From positions 62,001-126,000 of the forward strand of contig DATEHI010000152.1 of the NCBI GenBank assembly GCA_035279665.1: DNA of 64,000 bases, in the 5' to 3' direction. A model generated the notes under the pieces. That model had not been told where the DNA came from. It searched no databases and saw nothing but the letters and a program-made list of their open reading frames with translations. A program made the translations under genes and the position numbers. Below are positions 8,761 through 17,688 of the stretch, in pieces; within the stretch, counting starts at the first letter, position 1, and each line of letters starts with the position of its first letter. The DNA is from CF-13 sp035279665 (GTDB taxonomy: Bacteria > Chloroflexota > Dormibacteria > CF-121).

Positions 8761-9822
8761 TCAGGCCTCGGCCGTCGACCCGCTGGCCCGGCCCGCATCG
8801 GACCGGGGCGCAGACGACTTGGTTGCGATGGGCTGGATCATGGTTGAGACTTTTCGCCGGCCCGACTCGACCAGCCAGCAGGCCACCTTTTGGTCACCCA
8901 ATTCGAAAAGCGGCGGCTGCTGGGCGCACTTGTCGAAGCGGTAGTCGCAGCGCGGGGCGAAGCGGCAACCGGCCGGCCAGCGCAGCGGATTGGGAACGGT
9001 CCCGCGAATCACGGCGAGCTTGGCGTCCTGGCTCATTCCCAGCCGCGGGATGGATTTCATCAGCCCCTCGGTGTAGGGCATCTGCGGCGACTCGAACAGC
9101 GTCCGCACGTTGGTCTGCTCGACGATCTGACCCGCGTACATGACGGCCACTTCCTTGCACATCTCAGCCACGACGCCCAGGTCGTGGGTGATGAGCAGAA
9201 TCGAGGTCTTGAGGCGGGACTGTAGATCTCTCATGAGGTCGAGGATCTGCGCCTGGATGGTGACGTCGAGTGCTGTCGTGGGTTCGTCCGCGATCAGCAG
9301 CTTGGGATCACAAGAGAGCGCCATGGCGATCATGACGCGTTGGCGCATGCCGCCCGACATGTGGTGCGGGTAGTCTTTGACTCGGCGCTCGGGGGAAGGG
9401 ATGCGCACCAGGTCGAGCATCTCGATCGCACGCTTCCAGGCGTCAGCGCGGGAGAGCTTCATGTGCAGCTGCACAGCCTCCGCGATCTGGTCGCCCACGG
9501 TGTAGACGGGGTTGAGCGAAGTCATGGGCTCCTGGAAGATCATCGCGATGTCGGAGCCGCGGATCTTCCGCATGTCGTCCATCTCCAGCTCGGTCAAGTC
9601 CTTGCCCTCGAAGATGACGCGCCCGCCCGCGATCTCGCCCGGGTAGTCGAGCAGTCGCATGATGCTCAGGGCCGTCACGCTCTTGCCGCAGCCCGACTCG
9701 CCGACGAGCCCCATGGTCGTCCCCTGTGGAATGGAAAACGAGATGCCGTCGACCGCGCGCACGATCCCGTCCCGAGTGCGGAAGTGGGTTTCGAGATTGA
9801 GGACGCGAAGCAGGTCAGCCAT
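8761..9822 (-). CDS. Peptide ABC transporter ATP-binding protein (DppD/OppD type)
   Basis: The first ATPase of the minus-strand half of the peptide transporter. It shows Walker A GESGCGKSVT, signature MSGGMRQRVM, Walker B LLIADEPTTAL and a C-terminal CRFAPRC...C cluster typical of the family. The start at 9822 (MADLLRVLNLETHF) matches the usual family N-terminus and has an AGGGG element upstream; an earlier ATG at 9858 adds 12 atypical residues. Splitting of one Opp/Dpp system into convergent units is unusual but not unique. Confidence 0.92.
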   Translation of the reverse strand: MADLLRVLNLETHFRTRDGIVRAVDGISFSIPQGTTMGLVGESGCGKSVTALSIMRLLDYPGEIAGGRVIFEGKDLTELEMDDMRKIRGSDIAMIFQEPMTSLNPVYTVGDQIAEAVQLHMKLSRADAWKRAIEMLDLVRIPSPERRVKDYPHHMSGGMRQRVMIAMALSCDPKLLIADEPTTALDVTIQAQILDLMRDLQSRLKTSILLITHDLGVVAEMCKEVAVMYAGQIVEQTNVRTLFESPQMPYTEGLMKSIPRLGMSQDAKLAVIRGTVPNPLRWPAGCRFAPRCDYRFDKCAQQPPLFELGDQKVACWLVESGRRKVSTMIQPIATKSSAPRSDAGRASGSTAEA

Positions 9823-10054
9823 GGGCGCGCCCCTGTCCCCGGCGCGGAGCGGCTTCATGGCTGCGCAGCGAAGCGGCTCTTTGATCGGGCGAGTGCTGGC
9901 TTAATGGGGAGGCGTCAATAGAAGGGGACACCCTGAGATCGATCCGAGTTTATCAGCCCCAGTGACAAACCGTCATCTGGGCGGGTTCGGGACGCCTCCC
10001 GGCCGGGCGGGGGTACGGGAGCCGGCGCAACCGTGTCACCGCGATAATCAACCG

Positions 10055-11305
10055 ATGCTGAAGGGTAAACTCTGGCGGCACCGGGACTTCCTCAAACTCT
10101 GGACCGGCGAAACGGTCAGCCAGTTCGGAAGCCAGGTGACGTTTCTGGCCGTTCCCACCGTGGCGATCCTGATCCTGCACGCGGGTCCCTTCCAGGTTGG
10201 GGTACTGTCGGCGCTCGAGTTCCTGGCTTTTCCCACACTGGGCCTGGTCGCCGGCGTCTACGCCGATCGCCTGCGGCGCCGCCCGATCATGATCGCCTGT
10301 GACCTCGGCCGCATGCTGGCCATTGGCTCGGTCCCAGTTGCCTACCTGCTCAACCTCCTGACCCTTGAACAGCTCTACATCGTCGCGCTCGTGACCGGCG
10401 TCTGCACGGTCTTTTTCGACGTCTCCTATCAGTCTTATCTGCCGGTGCTGGTGGACCGCCCGAACCTGCTCGAGGGCAACACGAAGCTCGAGATCAGCCG
10501 CTCCACCGCGCAGGTCGCGGGGCCGGCCGTCGCCGGTTTCCTCATCCAATGGATCGGGGGTGCGAAGGCGGTTGCCGTCGATGCGCTGTCGTTTCTCCTT
10601 TCCGCGTTGGCGCTGAGCGCGATCAAGACGCCAGAACCCCAGCCGAAGCCGAGCACGGTGAGTGGGGCGACCGGCTTCATTCCCGAAATGAAGGAGGGGC
10701 TCGAGGTGGTGTTCAAGAACCCGCTCCTGTGGCGGATCGCCGCTTGTACTGCGACGACAAACCTCGGATCGAACATCATCTTCGGCGCCGTATTCCTGGT
10801 ATTCGCCTATCGCCGGCTGCACCTGTCGGCCGGCGAGGTCGGCATCATCTTCGCCGTGGGCAGCGTGGGGGGCCTGGTCGGTGCGCTGCTGGCCGCCTGG
10901 GTCGCTCGCAGGCTGGGCATCGGGCCGACCCTGGGAGTGTCGATCGCTGTCGGCGGACTCGCCTTCCTGGCGACCCCGGTCGCTCTCCTCGCCCCGCCGG
11001 TGCCGGTGCTCGGGGCGCTTGGCTTTCTCGAAGGTCTGACCGGCCCCATCTACAACATCAGCCAGGTGAGCCTGCGACAGGCGATCACCCCGGACCGGGT
11101 CCAGGGGCGGATGAACGCCACCATGCGAACCATCGTCTGGGGCACGATCCCGATCGGGGCGTTCGTGGGCGGGATCCTGGGAACCTCGATCGGCCTCGTG
11201 CCGACGATCGTGCTCGGCGGCATCGTCTCGCTGTTGGCCGCGCTCTGGATCTTCCTTGGCCCGGTGATCCGGCTCAAGGAGCAGCCGGCGCCGGTGACGG
11301 CATGA
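10055..11305 (+). CDS. MFS transporter (MFS_3 / enterobactin-exporter-like)
   Basis: A 416-residue major facilitator protein with about 12 hydrophobic helices. The N-terminus (KGKLWRHRDFLKLWTGE) is typical of the MFS_3 group, which contains siderophore and drug exporters. The inter-helix motif after helix 2 reads GVYADRLRRRPIM, the canonical G-x-x-x-D-R-x-x-R-R signature. The ATG at 10055 is preferred over an in-frame GTG at 9962, which would add a non-hydrophobic basic leader. The stop overlaps the following amidohydrolase start by 4 bp (ATGA), indicating coupled translation. The exported compound is unknown. Confidence 0.9.
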   Translation: MLKGKLWRHRDFLKLWTGETVSQFGSQVTFLAVPTVAILILHAGPFQVGVLSALEFLAFPTLGLVAGVYADRLRRRPIMIACDLGRMLAIGSVPVAYLLNLLTLEQLYIVALVTGVCTVFFDVSYQSYLPVLVDRPNLLEGNTKLEISRSTAQVAGPAVAGFLIQWIGGAKAVAVDALSFLLSALALSAIKTPEPQPKPSTVSGATGFIPEMKEGLEVVFKNPLLWRIAACTATTNLGSNIIFGAVFLVFAYRRLHLSAGEVGIIFAVGSVGGLVGALLAAWVARRLGIGPTLGVSIAVGGLAFLATPVALLAPPVPVLGALGFLEGLTGPIYNISQVSLRQAITPDRVQGRMNATMRTIVWGTIPIGAFVGGILGTSIGLVPTIVLGGIVSLLAALWIFLGPVIRLKEQPAPVTA

Positions 11306-12483
11306 CTGGACGCCTGCTGATTCGTGACGCGTGCCTGGCCGATGGCCACTCGGCCACCCTGCAGGTTGGCGTCAGCCTCCTGATCGAGAACGGCCGGATT
11401 GCGTGGCTGTCGCCCGAGGAGGCGGGTCCCGGCGATGCCGAGGTGCTCGACGGCGGCGGCGCCACGATCGTGCCGGCCTTCGTGGATGCCCACAGTCACC
11501 TGACGATGCCTGGGGGCAGTCATTGGATCGAGCGCGGCTCGGACCTGCCCGACCAGTTGCGCGAGGTGGCGCGCCGGAACGCGGATCGGCTGGTGCAGGC
11601 CGGCATCCTGTGGGCCCGCGACGTCGGCTCGCCGGCCGGTCCCGACGGCCGGGCGGTCAGCCTGCAGGTTCGCCAGGAGATGGCGGGGCAGGCCGGCACG
11701 CCGTATATCCGGGTCGCCGGGACGTGGATCGCCACCGACGGCTATCTGCCGATGACGGTGCCCGTCAAGGACGGCGACGGGCTGCGGGCGGCGGCACTGG
11801 CCCAGTTGGATTCCGGAACCGACTTCGTCAAGATCATGCTCGACCCCCCGGACCGCTCCGACCACTGTCCATTCACGGTCGATGACGTTCGCAAAGCATG
11901 CGAGGCCGTGCACGTTCGAGGGCGGAAGATCACCGCCCACGCCACCATCCTCGACGGCGCGCGCATCGGCGCCGAGGCCGGCGTGGATTCGATCGAGCAC
12001 GGTATGGAGCTCGATGATGCGATCGCGGCCACCATGCGAGCGAAGAACGTCGCCCTCGTTTCCACGCTCTCGGTGCTGGCGAGCTGGGCCACCTTCGCGC
12101 GGACGACCCGTATCGAGCGCTTCACCGGCGATGAGGGCAAGCGCCGGCTCGCCGCAAGGCGGGAAGGGGCCTTTGCGGCCATCAAGGCCGCGCACCGCGC
12201 CGGGGTCCGCATCGCGGCCGGCTCGGATTTTGGCGGCGGCTCCGTGCGCGCGGGCCACCTTGCCTGGGAGGTCGAGCAGCTGGTCGAGGCGGGGCTCGAG
12301 CCGCATGAGGCATTGGCCGCGGTGACCTGGCGAGGCGGCGAGCTGCTGGGTGTCGATCATGCGGGCCGGGTCCGGCCTGGTGATCCCGCCGACCTCGTCC
12401 TGGTGCATGGCGATCCCCTCAGCGATCCGCGCGCGCTCTGGCGGGTGTGGGCCGTCTTCAAGGGTGGCGAGCGGGTCGCGTAG
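11302..12483 (+). CDS. Amidohydrolase family protein (imidazolonepropionase-like)
   Basis: A 393-residue metal-dependent hydrolase with the composite-barrel layout of the amidohydrolase superfamily. Visible metal-site motifs are D-A-H-S-H near residue 61, the K of DFVKIM (about 178), ITAHAT, SIEHG and GSDFGGG. The C-terminal RPGDPADLVLVHGDP is the usual small beta-domain strand. It overlaps the MFS stop by 4 bp, so it is probably co-expressed with the exporter. The substrate is not predictable; relatives act on cyclic amides, peptidic or xenobiotic compounds. Confidence 0.9.
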   Translation: MTGRLLIRDACLADGHSATLQVGVSLLIENGRIAWLSPEEAGPGDAEVLDGGGATIVPAFVDAHSHLTMPGGSHWIERGSDLPDQLREVARRNADRLVQAGILWARDVGSPAGPDGRAVSLQVRQEMAGQAGTPYIRVAGTWIATDGYLPMTVPVKDGDGLRAAALAQLDSGTDFVKIMLDPPDRSDHCPFTVDDVRKACEAVHVRGRKITAHATILDGARIGAEAGVDSIEHGMELDDAIAATMRAKNVALVSTLSVLASWATFARTTRIERFTGDEGKRRLAARREGAFAAIKAAHRAGVRIAAGSDFGGGSVRAGHLAWEVEQLVEAGLEPHEALAAVTWRGGELLGVDHAGRVRPGDPADLVLVHGDPLSDPRALWRVWAVFKGGERVA

Positions 12484-12545
12484 GGACCATCGATAATGAA
12501 AACTCTCTTGTCTGGTCGGCGTTGTCTCCCTCAGGAGCGTGCGGG

Positions 12546-13622
12546 TTGCCCCAAATACGGCAGGACTTGATCACAGGGCGGTGGGTGGCGGTGGCGACGG
12601 AACGTGCCCGCCGCCCGGATTCGTTCACGCAGGCAGCCAGGGAATCGGTCGCCGCCCGTGACGTCTGCCCCTTCTGTCCGGGACACGAGTCGATGACGCC
12701 GCCTGAGGTCCTCGCCTATCGCGCTGCGGGCTTGCCGGCCAACGGCGAGGGCTGGTCGGTTCGGGTGGTGCCAAACCTCTACGCCGCTTTCCGGCCCGAA
12801 GCGGACGGACAGGAGCACCGCGAGGGTCGCTTCTGGCAGCGCGATGCCATTGGCGCCTGCGAGGTGCTGATCAGCAGCCCCGATCACCGCGCGCCTACCC
12901 CGATGCTGCCGCGGCGGCAGGTCGAGGAGATCGTCCAGTCGTACGTCGACCGCTACCAGGAGCACGCGCGCAACCCAGGGCTCGAGCACGCCCTGATCCT
13001 CTACAACCACGGCCGTCCGGCGGGCGCCTCGCTCGAGCACCCGCACTCACAGCTCTACGCGATCGGGCTGCAGCCGCCCAGCGTCGACGTCGAACTGGAA
13101 GGCGCCCGCCGCTTCCATGAGGCGAACGCCGCGTGCGTGTTCTGCCGCTCCCTCGATGACGAGCGACGTGCCGGGGCGCGCGTCGTCTTCGAGAACGAGG
13201 CCTTCGTCGTCTTTGCGCCCTACGCGGCACGGACGCCCTTCGAGACCTGGATCATCCCGCTCCGGCACGCGGCATCATTCGGCGACCTCGACCTGAAAAC
13301 GGAGAAGCCGGCCTTCGCGGAGGCGCTGCAGCTGACCCTCAAGGCCCTGCAGGAGGGCCTCAATGACCCGCCCTTCAACTACTTCATCCATAGTGCTCCG
13401 TTCAAGGCCGATGCCTCGAACCTCTATCACTGGCACCTCGAGTTGATCCCCAAACTCAGCACCGCGGCCGGCTTCGAGCTGGGCACGGGGATGTGGATCA
13501 ACGTCGTCAAGCCCGAGGAATCGGCGGTGTTCTTACGGGATCGCATCGCTCAGATCGCCGGCCCGTCGGCCGATGCGAGCGGCGCCTCAGTGCCAGGCGA
13601 GCGTTTGAGGCATTCGTCGTGA
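12546..13622 (+). CDS. galT: Galactose-1-phosphate uridylyltransferase
   Basis: A 358-residue HIT-superfamily nucleotidyltransferase exchanging UMP between UDP-glucose and galactose-1-phosphate (Leloir pathway, cytosol). Motifs are the zinc-binding C-P-F-C-P-G-H, a second C-V-F-C, and the active-site E-H-P-H-S-Q. The TTG at 12546 is chosen because AGGAG (12533-12537) lies 8 nt before it and the protein then begins LPQIRQDLITGRWV, as family members do. The stop overlaps the next gene's GTG (GTGA), linking it to the sugar-nucleotide enzyme. Confidence 0.92.
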   Translation: MPQIRQDLITGRWVAVATERARRPDSFTQAARESVAARDVCPFCPGHESMTPPEVLAYRAAGLPANGEGWSVRVVPNLYAAFRPEADGQEHREGRFWQRDAIGACEVLISSPDHRAPTPMLPRRQVEEIVQSYVDRYQEHARNPGLEHALILYNHGRPAGASLEHPHSQLYAIGLQPPSVDVELEGARRFHEANAACVFCRSLDDERRAGARVVFENEAFVVFAPYAARTPFETWIIPLRHAASFGDLDLKTEKPAFAEALQLTLKALQEGLNDPPFNYFIHSAPFKADASNLYHWHLELIPKLSTAAGFELGTGMWINVVKPEESAVFLRDRIAQIAGPSADASGASVPGERLRHSS

Positions 13623-16144
13623 AGGCGGTGGTGATGGCCGGCGGCGAGGGCTCGCGGCTGCGGCCGTTGACCAGCGGGATCCCCAAGCCGCTGGTGCCGG
13701 TGGTCGGCAAGCCGGTGATGGAGCACATCCTGCGGCTGTTGCGCACCCACGGCATCAGCGACGTGGTGGTCACCCTGCAATATCTCGGGTCCGCGATCCG
13801 CGATTACTTCGGAGATGGCTCAGACTTCGGCGTCGACATCACCTATGTCGTGGAAGACAGTCCACTGGGGACTGCTGGCAGCGTCAAGAATGCGCAGGAA
13901 TTTCTCGATGAGCCGTTCATCGTGATCAGCGGCGATGCGCTGACCGACATCGACCTGGGTGAGGTGATGCGTTACCACAAGGAAAAGGGCGCGGCGGCGA
14001 CCATCGTGTTGACCTCCGTGGCGAACCCGCTGGAGTTTGGCGTGGTGATCACCAACCCCGACGGGACAATCAAGCGCTTCCTCGAGAAACCTTCGTGGGG
14101 CGAGGTCTTCTCCGACCAGGTCAACACCGGGATCTACGTGATCGAGCCCAAGGTGCTCGACCTGCTGCCGCCGGCGACAGTCGTCGACTGGAGCAGCGAC
14201 GTCTTCCCCAGGATGCTGGCCAACGCCATGCCGCTCTACGGCTTCCTTGCGCCCGGCTACTGGTGTGACATCGGCAACATCCAGACGTATTACCAGGCGA
14301 ACTGGGATGCCCTCGAGGCACGGGTGGACGTCGAAATCCCCGGCGAGCGCCGCTACGGCAACGTCTGGATCGGTGAGAACGTCGAAATCGGCTACGACGT
14401 CAGGATCAACGGCCCGGCGTACATCGGCAACGACTGCAAGCTCAAAGCAGGCGTCTTCATCAATGGGCCGGTCTGCGTCGGGAATTTCTCGGTGATCGAC
14501 GAGAACACCAAGATCAGCAACTCGGTCATCTGGACCTATTCCTACATCGGTGAGAACTCGCGGTTGCGCCAGGCGATTGTCTGCCGGCACGTCACCATCA
14601 AGAACAGTTGCCTCCTCGAGGAAGGAGCCGTCATCGGTGACGACGTCGTCGTCGGCGAGGGCTCGACGATCGATGCCGGGGTCAAGATCTGGCCCGACAA
14701 GGAGATCGAGCCGGGCTCGACCGTGCACGAGAGCATCATCTGGGCCGGCCACTACAAGCGCGGACTCTTCAGCTCCTACGGGCTAGTCGGACTGGTCAAC
14801 ATCGAGCTCACTCCTGAGTACTGTGCCCGCCTGGGGGCGTCCTTCGCCGCCCTCTTTCCCAAGGGCGCCTCGATCGCCGCCGCCCGTGACGGCCAGCGCC
14901 CCTCACGCATGATCAAGCGCGCCATGGTCGCCGGCATGATATCGTCGGGCGCCTCGATCATCGACCTGAGCGAGCTGCCCATCCCGGTGATCCAGTACTA
15001 CGCGCGCGACCATCGGATCGCCGGAGCCGTCCATATCCAGATGTCGCCCCTCGACAGCCGGTCGGCCGACATCCGGATGTTCGACGCCAACGGCGTGGTG
15101 CTCGACAAGAAAGCCGAGCGCAAGCTGGAGAACGTGTTCTTCCGCGAGGATATCCGGCGGGTGCATTTCTACGAGATGGGCGACATCACCTACCCGCAGG
15201 ACGCGATCGATTCATACATCGACGGCTTGATCGGATTGGTCGATGTCGAGGTGGTTCGGCAGGGGCACTTCAAAGTGCTGGTCGACTTCGACCACGGGAG
15301 TGCGTCGCTGGTGCTGCCCCGCCTATTCAAGGAGTTGAATATCGAGGCGATTCCGCTCAACGCCGGGTTCGATGAGACCTATCAGTCCAAGACCAACGAG
15401 GCATTCGACGAGGCGCGCCGGCAGTCGGCGCTGATCACCCGGACGCTCGGCTGCAATCTTGGTGCCTACATCGACTACGGGTCGGAGCGCATCTTCCTGG
15501 TCGATGAGCAGGGCGGCCTGATCGACCATCACGAGGCGCTGGGTGTGCTCGCCATGCTTGTGCTGAAAGCCAAGCCGGGCGTTCTCGTGGCCCCCGCGAC
15601 CGTCCCTCAAACCATTTCGGCACTGGTACGTCAGCTGGCGGGTTCACACTTCGTACCGGGTAAGGGTGAGCCCTCGGCGCTGCTGCGGGCGGCACAACAG
15701 CATCAGGCGCGGCTCGCCTCCGACGCGAACGGCGGGTATGCCTTCCCGGACCATCTGTTGGGATTCGACGCGATCTTCACGCTCGTCAAGCTGCTGGAAC
15801 TGCTGGCCACAGATCGGCGGCCGGTTTCGGCCATCCGGCAGGAGATCCCGCGTGCGGCCTACGAGCACCGCCTCGAAACGGTGCCCTGGGATGCGAAAGG
15901 CCGGGTGATGCGGACCATGGTGGAGCTGCACCGAGACGAGCCAGTTGACCTGGCCGATGGCATCAAGGTCTTCGTCGACGGCGGATGGGTGCTCGTCCTG
16001 CCGGATCCCGACATGCCCCGCTACCACATCATCGTCAGCATGGAGGATTCCGAGAAGGCGCGAGCGCTGGCGGACCGGTACAGCGCCCTGGTCAAGACCG
16101 CCGTCGGAGGCGGTGACTCGGGCAGTCCGGCGGCGGCTCGCTAG
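13619..16144 (+). CDS. Nucleotidyltransferase / left-handed beta-helix / phosphomannomutase-like fusion
   Basis: An 841-residue protein. Residues 1-230 are a nucleotidyl transferase starting KAVVMAGGEGSRLRPLT (sugar-1-phosphate guanylyl/uridylyltransferase type). Residues about 240-370 are hexapeptide-repeat beta-helix. The remainder is a phosphomannomutase/phosphoglucomutase fold. The mutase half is degenerate: where TASHNP is expected there is Q-M-S-P-L-D-S, and the metal loop DGDGDR reads D-Y-G-S-E-R. It probably makes or senses an NDP-sugar for cell-envelope glycans. The GTG at 13619 overlaps the galT stop. Related fusions occur in Actinobacteria, Cyanobacteria and Chloroflexi, so the degeneracy may be a family trait. 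Confidence 0.9.
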   Translation: MKAVVMAGGEGSRLRPLTSGIPKPLVPVVGKPVMEHILRLLRTHGISDVVVTLQYLGSAIRDYFGDGSDFGVDITYVVEDSPLGTAGSVKNAQEFLDEPFIVISGDALTDIDLGEVMRYHKEKGAAATIVLTSVANPLEFGVVITNPDGTIKRFLEKPSWGEVFSDQVNTGIYVIEPKVLDLLPPATVVDWSSDVFPRMLANAMPLYGFLAPGYWCDIGNIQTYYQANWDALEARVDVEIPGERRYGNVWIGENVEIGYDVRINGPAYIGNDCKLKAGVFINGPVCVGNFSVIDENTKISNSVIWTYSYIGENSRLRQAIVCRHVTIKNSCLLEEGAVIGDDVVVGEGSTIDAGVKIWPDKEIEPGSTVHESIIWAGHYKRGLFSSYGLVGLVNIELTPEYCARLGASFAALFPKGASIAAARDGQRPSRMIKRAMVAGMISSGASIIDLSELPIPVIQYYARDHRIAGAVHIQMSPLDSRSADIRMFDANGVVLDKKAERKLENVFFREDIRRVHFYEMGDITYPQDAIDSYIDGLIGLVDVEVVRQGHFKVLVDFDHGSASLVLPRLFKELNIEAIPLNAGFDETYQSKTNEAFDEARRQSALITRTLGCNLGAYIDYGSERIFLVDEQGGLIDHHEALGVLAMLVLKAKPGVLVAPATVPQTISALVRQLAGSHFVPGKGEPSALLRAAQQHQARLASDANGGYAFPDHLLGFDAIFTLVKLLELLATDRRPVSAIRQEIPRAAYEHRLETVPWDAKGRVMRTMVELHRDEPVDLADGIKVFVDGGWVLVLPDPDMPRYHIIVSMEDSEKARALADRYSALVKTAVGGGDSGSPAAAR

Positions 16145-16150
16145 GGAACG

Positions 16151-16660
16151 GTGCCGGCTCCGCCGACGGTTCGTCGCCAGTCCGCCCGGCGCGAGCGGCG
16201 ATTCGTTCGGACGGCCGGATTTTTCCGAGCGCTGCCCCCACGCGTCGAGGCGGCGCTCCCCGTCCAGATGAAGGGAGTCCGCCATCGCGCCCGTTCGAGC
16301 CAGGCACAGTGGTTTTTCGATGACCCGCGACTGCACTTCGAGGCCTGGTGGCACGCGAACAACGGCCGGCTCGAGTTGGGGCTTCACCTGGAGGCCGAGC
16401 CGGCCATCAACGACCGCATCGCGAACGGGCTGGCGCGGCAGCTGCTGATGATCAAGGCCCGGTTGGGCCAGCAGCTCGACCTGGAGCCCTGGGATCGCGG
16501 CTGGGCGCGGCTGTACGAAACCTACGCGATCGAGGTCTTCGACGCCGCTCAGATCAAGCGGACGGCGTCGCGGATGGCGGAGCTGATCGCGGTCATCTGG
16601 CCGATGTGCCAGGAGCTGCGGAAGGGCGATGCTAAAATCCGGCTTGCCGAGCGGGAGTAG
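16151..16660 (+). CDS. Hypothetical protein overlapping tRNA-Gly
   Basis: A 169-residue basic N-terminus followed by a mixed alpha/beta protein rich in Trp and Arg; I do not recognise the family. It follows the sugar-nucleotide fusion by 6 bp and has codon use like its neighbours, so it is probably real. Its last ten bases, including the stop, are the first ten bases of the tRNA-Gly gene, and the tRNA promoter must lie inside its coding sequence. The start is uncertain: GTG at 16151 or ATG at 16268. Confidence 0.65.
   Translation: MPAPPTVRRQSARRERRFVRTAGFFRALPPRVEAALPVQMKGVRHRARSSQAQWFFDDPRLHFEAWWHANNGRLELGLHLEAEPAINDRIANGLARQLLMIKARLGQQLDLEPWDRGWARLYETYAIEVFDAAQIKRTASRMAELIAVIWPMCQELRKGDAKIRLAERE
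16633..16638 (+). promoter_or_regulatory. Candidate -10 element of tRNA-Gly
   Basis: TAAAAT-like sequence (GCTAAAAT) 13 bp before the mature tRNA end stands out in a GC-rich coding stretch. It lies inside the 3' end of the hypothetical gene. Confidence 0.4.
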
Positions 16661-16723
16661 CTCAGCTGGTAGAGCGCGACCTTCCCAAGGTCGATGTCGC
16701 GAGTTCGAGTCTCGTCTCCCGCT
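16651..16723 (+). tRNA. tRNA-Gly (anticodon CCC)
   Basis: A 73-nt cloverleaf. Acceptor GCGGGAG pairs with CTCCCGC; D-stem GCTC/GAGC; anticodon stem CGACC/GGTCG with loop TTCCCAA, giving anticodon CCC at 16684-16686; T-arm with GTTCGAGT. The discriminator is T and CCA is not encoded. The 5' end overlaps the stop codon of the upstream hypothetical gene. The 3' end is imperfectly repeated at 19245-19260. Confidence 0.97.
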
Positions 16724-16724
16724 C
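16709..16724 (+). repeat. att-like repeat, copy 1 (tRNA-Gly 3' end)
   Basis: GTCTCGTCTCCCGCTC spans the 3' half of the T-arm and the acceptor stem of the tRNA. It matches 14 of 16 positions with 19245-19260. Confidence 0.5.
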
Positions 16725-16755
16725 AGATCCCGCCCCTGTGCGGTTGGACACCACT

Positions 16756-16768
16756 CGTTCAAAGAACG
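16756..16768 (+). terminator. Small hairpin downstream of tRNA-Gly
   Basis: CGTTC, loop AAA, GAACG, then GTTTCC. It is a short stem 33 bp after the tRNA and a possible weak terminator. Confidence 0.3.
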
Positions 16769-16841
16769 GTTTCCGGGCGGGCCGTGGAACGGTCACGACG
16801 CTCACCCGTTCAGCTTCCTTTTCTACCAGCTGAGTGGGACG

Positions 16842-17474
16842 CTAGCCGGCCTGGATCTGGTCGGGGGCAGGGGCCGTGATCTTCTCGCCGGTGTTATACC
16901 GGTCGAAGGTCAGCGTGAGGGGCTGACCACCCTGGGTCTCGACGTACTTTATCGGGTAGCCATCGCTCTCCCGGATGTAGGCGTCGAACGCGTCGCCCCC
17001 CTTGTCCAAAGCTGTCACGTGCCACGCCTTTCCCTGCGGCAGGTTCTCCTCGCCGACGTATTTCTGGAGATTCGACCCGGCGAAGAAGGTTGGATCGACG
17101 CCCAAGGGGGTCTTCACCGCATGCCACTTGGGCGAACCCTCGTCCCGGAGGTAGTTCGTCCCGTCGAGCGAGATCGTTTGAATGAGCGTCACCGTCTTCC
17201 CGCCGCGGGTCGTCTCGGACTTGATGCGGCCAGCCGGCTTCGGTTTGTAGACGAGGACACCGTCGCCGAACAGATCTAAGGTTGGGTTGCTGTTGAAGAT
17301 CTCGCCGCTCACCAGGAAATGCGCATCCTTGAGGTCGGATTGCTGCGGCTTTGCCAGGATCTCCTTGGCGCTTGGTGGACCCGTCGGCCTCGGCGTGTCG
17401 CACGCGGCGGTTACGGCCGCGACCACGAAGAGGAGAAGCGAGCACCCCAGAAGCGGCAGGTTAGCCCTGCACAA
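16842..17474 (-). CDS. Lipoprotein, LppX/LprG-like fold suspected
   Basis: A 210-residue protein with an N-terminal hydrophobic signal ending in V-T-A-A-C, so a lipid-anchored surface protein. The body resembles LppX/LprAFG-like lipoproteins (amphipathic beta-sheet with the ending Y-P-I-K-Y-V-E-T and a C-terminal strand containing T-F-D-R-Y), but this match is from memory only. The start is a TTG at 17474 that overlaps the end of an upstream truncated copy by 14 bp; no good ribosome binding site is seen. The C-terminal 70 residues are closely similar to that truncated copy, pointing to a tandem duplication. Confidence 0.7.
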   Translation of the reverse strand: MCRANLPLLGCSLLLFVVAAVTAACDTPRPTGPPSAKEILAKPQQSDLKDAHFLVSGEIFNSNPTLDLFGDGVLVYKPKPAGRIKSETTRGGKTVTLIQTISLDGTNYLRDEGSPKWHAVKTPLGVDPTFFAGSNLQKYVGEENLPQGKAWHVTALDKGGDAFDAYIRESDGYPIKYVETQGGQPLTLTFDRYNTGEKITAPAPDQIQAG

Positions 17475-17679
17475 CCTGCGAGGCGGGCGGTGCCGTGATC
17501 GAAGCGCCCGTGTTGTACTTATGGAAACTCAAGACTAGCGCATCGCCCCGCTGGATGATCTCGTACTTGAGCGGGTAGCTGTCGCTTTCGCGAATCCAGC
17601 CGTCGAATTGATTGCCATCATTGTCCTTGGCCTTCGCGTGCCATGCTTTGCCGTTGGGCCGGGTACTAGCGACATACAC
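17461..17679 (-). pseudogene. N-terminally truncated paralogue of the downstream lipoprotein
   Basis: About 72 codons (GKAWHAKAKDNDGNQFDGWI...) align with the C-terminal third of the lipoprotein at 16842-17474 (GKAWHVTALDKGGDAFDAYI...), ending G-A-S-I-T-A-P versus E-K-I-T-A-P. No signal peptide or upstream coding region remains; a TAG lies 9 nt before the first possible GTG. The break falls within 10 bp of the stop of the Imm-5-like gene, which suggests that gene arrived by recombination and replaced the 5' part of this copy. Confidence 0.7.
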
Positions 17680-17688
17680 TCGAGGCTA

